A DNA stretch of 20,683 nucleotides, from assembly GCA_002898675.1 (NCBI GenBank), contig BEHW01000031.1, forward strand, positions 1-20,683, in the 5' to 3' direction. Below the pieces are notes generated by a model. That model saw only the letters and a list, made by a program, of their open reading frames with translations, did no database searches and was not told where the DNA came from. The stretch is from a bacterium HR20. GTDB lineage: Bacteria; Bacteroidota; Ignavibacteria; Kapaibacteriales; NICIL-2. Below, in pieces: positions 14,795 to 20,683 of this stretch (its first letter is position 1; each line of letters begins with the position of its first letter). Made by a program: the position numbers and the translations under genes.

Positions 14795-15172
14795 TCATCG
14801 TTCAGGCGCGCGCTGGGGTTGCTCGGCGTGGAGACGGTGGAGGATGCGATGGACAATTGGTGCAAGCAAAACACTGACGGTTGCCAGAAATGCCACCCCT
14901 GCGTAGAGCGCATACGCAGCTGCAAAGAGCTTCCCTGCCGTGGTATGGAGCGTGTTGACCGGACCCATGCCCCCCAAAATCATCGCTGCCTCCAGAGTGG
15001 CATCCACCCACGGGAGCCCCTCGATAGTGTGGTAACCAACAATCCCGATACTCAAGGAAATGACCAGGAACAGAGCAGCAATCGCACCATGCCCGAGCAT
15101 GCGACGAACAAAGAGCCGCCGCGGCAGCAGCGGCTCGGAGCGGTGTTCGTAGTGCCCGATGCGGAGTGGCAT
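14795..15172 (-). CDS. Small two-helix channel-like membrane protein
   Basis: The 125-residue product has a basic N-terminus, a membrane helix (about 29-47, GAIAALFLVISLSIGIVGY), a re-entrant-like loop (52-75, PWVDATLEAAMILGGMGPVN) and a second helix (81-105, KLFAAAYALYAGVAFLATVS). It ends in a histidine-rich tail, IVHRILHRLH. The helix-pore loop-helix plan and the TTAGKLFAAAYALY segment echo two-TM potassium channels (Ion_trans_2). However, the TVGYG filter position reads LGGMGP, so it is probably not a potassium channel. Similar unnamed proteins occur in many bacteria. The gene starts six bases after the ileS stop on the same strand and is very likely co-transcribed with ileS. Confidence 0.7.
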   Translation of the reverse strand: MPLRIGHYEHRSEPLLPRRLFVRRMLGHGAIAALFLVISLSIGIVGYHTIEGLPWVDATLEAAMILGGMGPVNTLHTTAGKLFAAAYALYAGVAFLATVSVLLAPIVHRILHRLHAEQPQRAPER

Positions 15173-15178
15173 GGACTA

Positions 15179-18100
15179 TCAGCTGCCGGATGGAACAGGT
15201 TCAAGCCGAATGCGAAGTGTCGTGCCGTCAATTTCCACTGCATGAGCATCGCCTATGGGCGTGCTGTCGGGGATAAGCTCGAGCTCCACCGCAAGCGTTT
15301 CGTCGGCCACGTAGTGGCGCATCTGCTCCAGACTTGCGCGGATTGGATCGGGAGCTTCGATCGCAAGCCGAATGCGATCGGTAACGTGCAGGCCGCTTGT
15401 CTTCCGCAAGTTTTGAATGCGATTGACAACCTCGCGGGCTATTCCTTCGGCGTGGAGTTCCGGAGTGATTTCTGTGTCGAGCGCAACAGTGACGCTCCCT
15501 TCTGAAGCGACGAGCAAGCCTTCGATGTCCTGGCTACTGATCTCGACATCCTCGAGCGTAATGGATGCGTGGAGGTCGCCAAGCTCGAGTGTTAGCTCAC
15601 CCTGCTCGAGCAGCTGGCGAATCTGCTGCGGGGAGAGCGCTCGGATTGCCGCAGCAACACGCTGAACGTCTTTGCCGTAGCGCTTGCCGAGCGTGCGGAA
15701 GTTTGGCTTCGCCGTCCGGCGGACGACCGCTGTCTCGTCGTCGAGAAATTCGATCGCTTTGACGTTGACTTCCTCGGCAATGAGCGGTGCCACATGCTCG
15801 ATGTCGCGCCGCTGCTCGTTGGAAACTGGAGCCAGGAGAATTCGCCGCAATGGCTGGCGCGTGCGAATGCGCGCCTTTTCGCGGAGTGAACGCACCAGGT
15901 ACACGATCTGCTGCGCAAGCGCCATACGCCGCTCGAGCGTCTCATCCCACAGCGACGGATCGCCTGGCTCGATGCGTTCCATGTGGACCGAGAGCGGATC
16001 GCTGTCCCGTCGAAGCCGCTGGTAGAGGTCCTCAGCCAAGAACGGCGCAATCGGCGCAATCAACACACTGACCGTCCGGAGCACCTCGTAGAGCGTTTGG
16101 TAGGCAGCGCGTTTGTCCTCGTCGCGCTCGCCTTTCCAGAAGCGCCGCCGATTGCGGCGGACGTACCAGTTCGACACATCCCGACGAACGAACTCTTGTA
16201 CCAGCCGTGCAGCACGCGTGATGTCGTACTGATCCATTTCCTCGCAGTAGCGTGTCCGCAGCGAGTGGAGCGCCGAGAGCACCCACCGATCAATTTCCGG
16301 GCGATCGGCAACTGGAACAAGCGGTTCACTCCCCGTAAAACCATCAACGTTCGCGTAGAGCGCAAAGAACGCGTAGGTGTTCGTCAATGCGCGGAAGAAA
16401 TCAGCCAGCACCGTCGAAGCAATGTCGCTTTCGTTGAAGCGGAGCGGCTTCCACGGCGGATTGCTCGCAACCATGTACCACCGCACTGCATCGGCGCCGT
16501 AGCGCTGCATCATCGCAAAGGGGTCTACGGTATTGCCACGGCTTTTGCTCATTTTTTGCCCCGCGCTGTCGAGCACCAGCTCGTTGACGACGACCGAGCG
16601 GAACGCCGGCTGATCAAAGAGTGCAGTCGCCAGGTTGTGGAGCGTATAGAACCAGCCGCGCGTTTGATCTATGCCTTCGGCAATAAAATCTGCCGGGAAT
16701 GAACGCTCGAAAAGCTCGCGGTTCTCAAACGGGTAGTGGAACTGCGCAAACGGCATCGCGCCACTGTCGTACCAAACGTCAATCACATCTGGCACGCGGC
16801 GGTAAATCTTGCCATTGCGCTCGAAGACGATGCGGTCCACAAACGGACGGTGCAGATCGAGTTCCTCGGCAACTGCGGCCGCTGGCACACGCCCACCGCC
16901 GGGTTGCTCGATGAACCCTTCGAGCAATTCTGCAATCGAACCGATCGCAAAGGCATCGCCATCGTCGCTGACCCAAATCGGGAGCGGCGTCCCCCAGAAC
17001 CGATCGCGTGAAAGCGCCCAATCTTTGACCTCCTCGAGCCAATTGCCGAAGCGCCCGCTGCCAATTTCCGGCGGTTGCCAGCGAATCGTCCGGTTGAGCT
17101 CGATCATGCGGTCGCGATACTCCGGCGAGCGAATGAACCACGACTGCCGGGCGTAGTACATGATCGGGTTGCCTGTCCGCCAGCAGTGTGGATAGGTGTG
17201 CTCGTAGTCAAACGTCGCTTTGAGCACCTTGCCACGCGCCTTGAGCGCCGCGACGATATCGCGGTCGGCGCCTTCCTCGACGCTCCCATCGGGATAGGTG
17301 AACGTCTTGATTGCACGGCCGGCGAACTGCCGCACCGCCTCGGTGAAGTGCCCATTTGGTGTGACAGGGATAGGCATTGGCAAATTGAAGCGCTGCATCA
17401 TCTCGAAGTCGTCCTGCCCAAAAGCTGGCGCAAGATGGACTATGCCGGTCCCCTCCTCGGTCGTGACAAACTCACCGGGCAGCACGGAGAGCGCGTTCGG
17501 GTGCGCGTCGAGATCGAGCGCGATGTCGTCGAAGATTTGCTCATAGCGTGTGCCGACGAGCGCTGCTCCAGGCAGCGTGGTTTCGACGCTCACCTCCCAC
17601 TGCCGGTCGAAGACTGCTTCGATGCGCGACGCCAAGAGCACAAAGCGTGCGGACCGCTCCGGATCTTTTGTCGAACGCGCAGTGACAACGGCGTACTCCA
17701 GCTCCGGATGCACTGCAAGCGCAACGTTGCCGAAGAGCGTCCAGGGCGTCGTCGTCCACACAAGGAGCGCTGCGCCCTCCAGCGCTGGATGCGACGGCTG
17801 CACAACACGGACGATCAGGTACACGCTCGGATCGCGAACTGTCCGGTAACCGAGCGAGAGCTCGTGCGACGATAGCGGCGTTTCGATCGTCGGCGATTGC
17901 GGCACGACTTTGAACCCCTGGACGATCAGCCCCCGATCGAACAGCTGCTTGAGCGACCACCACACGCTTTCGATGTACTCATTCGAGCAGGTCATGTACG
18001 CTGTATCGAGGTCAACCCAAAACCCCATGCGACGCGTCAGGTAGCGCCAGCCGCCTTCCATCGTGATGTGCCGCTCGACGAGCTCGCGGCAGTAGCGGTT

Positions 18101-18460
18101 GAAGCGATCAATGCCGTAGGCAATGATGTCGTTGCGCGTCAGCAGCCCAAGCTCCTTGCTGGCGGCGATTTCGACCGGAAGCCCATGGGTGTCCCATCCT
18201 GCCTGGCGACGGACGTAGTAGCCCCGCATCGTTTTGTAGCGACAGATGGCATCCTTCACTGTGCGCGCCATCATGTGGTGGATACCCGGCGCACCATTTG
18301 CCGTCGGCGGACCTTCGTAGAACGAAAACCACGGAGCGCCTTCCTCGAGTCGCTGCGCAAGCGAACGCTCAAACGCACCCGAGGCATCCCAGAACTCCAG
18401 GATGCGTTCCTCGAGTGCAGGAAAGTTGAGTTCGTCGTCGTAGGGTAGAAATGTCGCCAT
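15179..18460 (-). CDS. ileS: Isoleucyl-tRNA synthetase, type 2 (GxHH active-site motif)
   Basis: This cytoplasmic class I synthetase charges tRNA-Ile. The 1093-residue length and the absence of a C-terminal cysteine zinc cluster fit the eukaryote-like type 2 IleRS. The nucleotide-binding segment is PPTANGAPGIHH (residues 51-62), so the HIGH motif is replaced by GIHH (59-62). KMSKS is intact (636-640). The editing (CP1) domain has the threonine-rich VWTTTPWTLFGN (234-245) and GTGIVHLAPAFGQDDFE (337-353). WYDSGAMPFAQFHYPFEN and DQTRGWFYTL are further family blocks. The start at 18460 (MATFLPYDDELNFPALEERI) matches the family; an open frame extends upstream but runs into ribH on the other strand. 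A channel-like gene follows six bases downstream. Type 2 enzymes are typically resistant to mupirocin. Confidence 0.96.
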   Translation of the reverse strand: MATFLPYDDELNFPALEERILEFWDASGAFERSLAQRLEEGAPWFSFYEGPPTANGAPGIHHMMARTVKDAICRYKTMRGYYVRRQAGWDTHGLPVEIAASKELGLLTRNDIIAYGIDRFNRYCRELVERHITMEGGWRYLTRRMGFWVDLDTAYMTCSNEYIESVWWSLKQLFDRGLIVQGFKVVPQSPTIETPLSSHELSLGYRTVRDPSVYLIVRVVQPSHPALEGAALLVWTTTPWTLFGNVALAVHPELEYAVVTARSTKDPERSARFVLLASRIEAVFDRQWEVSVETTLPGAALVGTRYEQIFDDIALDLDAHPNALSVLPGEFVTTEEGTGIVHLAPAFGQDDFEMMQRFNLPMPIPVTPNGHFTEAVRQFAGRAIKTFTYPDGSVEEGADRDIVAALKARGKVLKATFDYEHTYPHCWRTGNPIMYYARQSWFIRSPEYRDRMIELNRTIRWQPPEIGSGRFGNWLEEVKDWALSRDRFWGTPLPIWVSDDGDAFAIGSIAELLEGFIEQPGGGRVPAAAVAEELDLHRPFVDRIVFERNGKIYRRVPDVIDVWYDSGAMPFAQFHYPFENRELFERSFPADFIAEGIDQTRGWFYTLHNLATALFDQPAFRSVVVNELVLDSAGQKMSKSRGNTVDPFAMMQRYGADAVRWYMVASNPPWKPLRFNESDIASTVLADFFRALTNTYAFFALYANVDGFTGSEPLVPVADRPEIDRWVLSALHSLRTRYCEEMDQYDITRAARLVQEFVRRDVSNWYVRRNRRRFWKGERDEDKRAAYQTLYEVLRTVSVLIAPIAPFLAEDLYQRLRRDSDPLSVHMERIEPGDPSLWDETLERRMALAQQIVYLVRSLREKARIRTRQPLRRILLAPVSNEQRRDIEHVAPLIAEEVNVKAIEFLDDETAVVRRTAKPNFRTLGKRYGKDVQRVAAAIRALSPQQIRQLLEQGELTLELGDLHASITLEDVEISSQDIEGLLVASEGSVTVALDTEITPELHAEGIAREVVNRIQNLRKTSGLHVTDRIRLAIEAPDPIRASLEQMRHYVADETLAVELELIPDSTPIGDAHAVEIDGTTLRIRLEPVPSGS

Positions 18461-18569
18461 TGTACCTGCAGCGTCTTGAGTTTGCAAGGCGCAAATAACG
18501 TGAACGCTTTCTGCGTCTTGGCGCACGGCAGCGTAGCTTTGCAGCACAATTTCCATCGTAGAACGCCCC
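18461..18569. promoter_or_regulatory. Divergent ileS / ribH promoter region
   Basis: The 109-base divergent gap contains TAGCTTTG (18534-18541, plus strand), a perfect TAnnTTTG -7 box ending 28 bases before the ribH ATG. On the minus strand GTTATTTG (18492-18499) is a poorer -7 candidate for ileS, about 31 bases from its ATG. No T-box leader is visible in front of ileS; the gap is too short and lacks the usual elements. Confidence 0.45.
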
Positions 18570-19034
18570 ATGCCTGTCATCGAAGGACACCGTACTTCTG
18601 CTGCGCGCATTGCCATCGTAGTAGCCCGGTGGAATGAACTTGTCACCGCGCGACTGCTCGAGGGCGCGCTCGGCGAGCTTCGCCGCAACGGCATCGAGCA
18701 AGAACGTGTCACCATCGTGTCGTGTCCGGGCAGTTTCGAACTTCCCTTGGTAGTCAAAGCGCTCGCAGAGCAGAAGCGATACGATGCGATTATCGCACTC
18801 GGCTGCGTTATCCGCGGAGAAACGCCACACTTCGATTACGTTGCGTCGCAAGCAGCAAGTGGCATCATGCAAGCAATGCTCGCAAGCGGAATCCCATGTG
18901 CCTTCGGTGTGCTCACAACCGACACACTCGACCAAGCGCTCGATCGCGCGGGCGGAAAAGCAGGCAATAAAGGCGCAGAAGCAGCGGCGGTCGCGCTGGA
19001 GATGGCGCATCTACTTTCCACGCTCCGGGCATGA
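18570..19034 (+). CDS. ribH: 6,7-dimethyl-8-ribityllumazine synthase
   Basis: This enzyme condenses 5-amino-6-ribitylaminouracil with 3,4-dihydroxy-2-butanone 4-phosphate in riboflavin synthesis. It normally assembles as a pentamer or a 60-mer capsid. The 154-residue length is typical. Conserved blocks are VARWNELVTARLLEGAL (W21), CPGSFELPL, ALGCVIRGETPHFDYVA (general acid-type His87), FGVLTTDTLDQALDRAGGKA (R126) and GNKGAEAA. The ATG at 18570 gives the standard N-terminus and sits 28 bases after a perfect -7 box. No other rib gene is adjacent. The stop overlaps the next start (ATGA), so ribH is probably co-transcribed with the porZ-like gene. Confidence 0.96.
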   Translation: MPVIEGHRTSAARIAIVVARWNELVTARLLEGALGELRRNGIEQERVTIVSCPGSFELPLVVKALAEQKRYDAIIALGCVIRGETPHFDYVASQAASGIMQAMLASGIPCAFGVLTTDTLDQALDRAGGKAGNKGAEAAAVALEMAHLLSTLRA

Positions 19035-20683
19035 TGCGTTCGGCAATAGCCTTCCTTTTCTCGTTTGCGATTGCCGCAAGTGGGCAAACGATCCCAAGCG
19101 TTGGAACGCTCCAGTGGCGCTCGTTGACCTCCCTGCTCGATGCGCGCGATGTCACTTCTGATCGAACAGGGAAGCTCTGGGTTGCAACAACGGGTGGGAT
19201 TTATGCAGCTCAACCAACGAGCGCCGCCATCGCAAGCCAGTACCGCCCCGGCGAAGGTCTGCTCGGGCTGGAATTTTCCGCAATCACAGCATCCGAAAGC
19301 GGCGATACCATCATCGCGGGCACAACCGATGGAACGCTGGAACTTCTCCATGCAGAGCGTGGCCCCCTTGCGACACTGACTGACATCCGACGTGCTTCCG
19401 ATCAATACCCTCGCCGCACCATCAACGACATCATCGCGCACAACGGACGCTTCTTCGTCGCCACCGACTTTGGCATCGTCGTTTACGATGCGGCTGGCGG
19501 CGTCCCGATCGAGACAGTGGATCTTGTCGCAACCTTTGCGCCGAAGTCGGCGATCACTGCACTGGCACTCCGCGGCGATACGCTCATCGCGGCAGGAGCG
19601 CAAGGAGTTGCGGCAACCTGGCTGGGGTTGCCCTCGCTTCGGGATCGGCGGCTGTGGAAGGTCTGGAAACTGCCGAACGGCTGGCAGTGGGATAGCCCCG
19701 CACGTGCAGTGACGTTCGATGGAGCGGGATCGCTCGTCGTCGCCACGCAGACGGCAATTCTCCGCCAGCGTGGCGACTCGCTCACCCTTGCGTGGGCGCG
19801 TCCCTCCGGTAGCAGCGAGACGATCGCTGGGCTCGGCACTATCGCCGGACGTATCGTCTTTGCCTTCGGGCAACAGCTTTGGGACCTCGATCGCAGCCAG
19901 CCCATCGGGCCACTACAGCCAGCGGCAATTCGCCGTGTGCGGTCGCTTCCCCTGCCGAGCGGGACAACGCTCGCATGCTGCCTTGCGCGAGGGATTACGT
20001 TGCTCGAAGGCGACTCGCTTAGGCATATCGTGCCGAACTCGATGCTCAGCAACACGGCATACGACCTTGCGGTGGACCTCGACGGCAATCTCTGGGTTGC
20101 GACTGCAACCGGGAACCGTGCCGGCAGCGGCTTTGCATGTCTTCGTGGCGATCGCTGGATCGCGCTTGCGCCGGAAACCGATCGGCGCGTTCCGTCGCCG
20201 TACTACTACCGCGTTGCAGCGATGCCCAACGGCGACGTCTGGCTGAGCAGTTGGGGCGCTGGGTTGCTGCGTGCGCATCTGCTCGCAGGAGATTCGATTG
20301 CGCTCGAGCAGTATAACAACGACAACTCTCCGCTCGTGGGATTCCCCACCAATCCCTCCTTCACCGTCCCTGGCAGTGCGATCGGTGACCGAGCAGGCAC
20401 CGTCTGGATTGCGCACTGGGGCAACTGGATTCAATCGTCGAGCCACCTTATTGCTCGAGATGCACAAGGGCAGTGGTATGGCTTCACCTATCCTGGCAAT
20501 CCACCTGGCGTGGGATACTTCATGTTCATCGCCATTGATGCTGCAGGAACCAAGTGGCTCGGCTCCTACCGTACCGATGCTGATGGCAGCGGGCTTGCGT
20601 GGTTCAACGATGGCGGCACACTTAGCGATCCAAGCGACGACCGGTGGGGACGCATCACTGCTCCCTCAGCATCGCTGCCATCG
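19031..20683 (+). CDS. porZ: PorZ-like beta-propeller protein of the type IX secretion system (3' end outside window)
   Basis: The frame is open from 19031 to the window edge, 551 codons with no stop. The start ATG overlaps the ribH stop as ATGA; the next codon (19034) is also ATG. The N-terminus (MMRSAIAFLFSFAIAASGQ) is a signal peptide. Residues of about 28-160 match the PorZ N-terminal propeller pattern: LQWRSLTSLLDARDVTSD, GKLWVATTGGIYAA, LTDIRRASDQYPRRTINDII, RFFVATDFGIVVYD. Later propeller blades carry repeated LWVAT-type motifs (DLDGNLWVATATGN, NGDVWLSSWGAGLL, GTVWIAHWGN, GTKWLGSYRTDADG). In Bacteroidota PorZ is a surface protein of the T9SS attachment complex, delivering anionic LPS for cargo anchoring. 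The family call rests on pattern memory; a generic two-component-regulator-type propeller is the alternative. Confidence 0.65.
   Translation, partial: MMRSAIAFLFSFAIAASGQTIPSVGTLQWRSLTSLLDARDVTSDRTGKLWVATTGGIYAAQPTSAAIASQYRPGEGLLGLEFSAITASESGDTIIAGTTDGTLELLHAERGPLATLTDIRRASDQYPRRTINDIIAHNGRFFVATDFGIVVYDAAGGVPIETVDLVATFAPKSAITALALRGDTLIAAGAQGVAATWLGLPSLRDRRLWKVWKLPNGWQWDSPARAVTFDGAGSLVVATQTAILRQRGDSLTLAWARPSGSSETIAGLGTIAGRIVFAFGQQLWDLDRSQPIGPLQPAAIRRVRSLPLPSGTTLACCLARGITLLEGDSLRHIVPNSMLSNTAYDLAVDLDGNLWVATATGNRAGSGFACLRGDRWIALAPETDRRVPSPYYYRVAAMPNGDVWLSSWGAGLLRAHLLAGDSIALEQYNNDNSPLVGFPTNPSFTVPGSAIGDRAGTVWIAHWGNWIQSSSHLIARDAQGQWYGFTYPGNPPGVGYFMFIAIDAAGTKWLGSYRTDADGSGLAWFNDGGTLSDPSDDRWGRITAPSASLPS

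Noticed and set aside
14549..15505. 318-codon plus-strand frame spanning the end of the secreted-protein gene, the channel-like gene and the ileS end
   Set aside because: It crosses three real genes, is Cys/Arg-rich and has no domain.
17075..17875. 266-codon plus-strand frame opposite ileS
   Set aside because: It lies entirely within the conserved catalytic and editing region of IleRS on the other strand.
18461..18569. T-box riboswitch before ileS
   Set aside because: The divergent gap is only 109 bases, and no specifier loop, T-box sequence or terminator/antiterminator pair is visible.
18461..18757. N-terminal extension of ileS by 99 codons
   Set aside because: It would overlap ribH and its promoter; IleRS homology begins at MATFLPYDDELNFPALEERI.
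18836..19873. 345-codon minus-strand frame across ribH and the porZ-like gene
   Set aside because: It is antisense to two genes with clear motifs and an ATGA junction, and its product has shadow-like Cys/Arg-rich composition.

Overview
The window is GC-rich bacterial DNA (composition judged by eye), densely packed with single-copy chromosomal genes. I see no phage, insertion sequence, CRISPR array or other clear sign of recent transfer. Three observations point to the Bacteroidota/Chlorobiota/Ignavibacteria/Kapabacteria group. A secreted PNGase F-like protein ends in a type IX secretion (T9SS) sorting tail. The last gene is a PorZ-like T9SS propeller. Several genes are preceded by a TAnnTTTG-like -7 promoter box, the Bacteroidota-type element. 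Genus and species cannot be called.

Layout. 1-1697: 3' part of an M16 zinc-peptidase-family gene, then a terminator. 1839-3009: panB (pantothenate/CoA synthesis) overlapping a small haem-binding-type lipoprotein gene. 3037-3123: tRNA-Leu(CAA), ending three bases from the stop of a convergent PNGase F-like T9SS cargo gene (3127-5412, minus). 5534-7141 (plus) and 7156-9663 (minus): two convergent polytopic GT-C/YfhO-type membrane glycosyltransferase-like proteins. 9762-11584: a translationally coupled pair of membrane proteins, a small NHxP-motif protein and a DUF389 protein. 11585-11884: an intergenic stretch with four potential hairpins. 11885-13552: an OmpA-family outer-membrane protein with an array of thrombospondin-type-3 calcium repeats, then a strong terminator. 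13695-14771: a secreted protein I do not recognise. 14795-18460 (minus): ileS followed by a small channel-like membrane protein gene. 18570-20683 (plus): ribH overlapping the porZ-like gene, which runs off the window.

How the genes fit together. Most genes are housekeeping (panB, ribH, ileS, tRNA-Leu) mixed with cell-envelope functions. The clearest functional link is the T9SS: a cargo with the sorting tail in one place and a PorZ-like component of the surface-attachment complex in another. The two GT-C proteins may act in glycan or glycoprotein assembly. The most notable single residue pattern is in IleRS, where the class I HIGH signature is replaced by GIHH. This is the swapped GxHH form known from some type 2 IleRS enzymes and associated with extreme mupirocin tolerance. 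I did not find a convincing undescribed multi-gene system. The best novelty candidates are the structured intergenic region, the altered OmpA peptidoglycan-binding loop, the channel-like protein without a potassium filter, and the unrecognised secreted protein.
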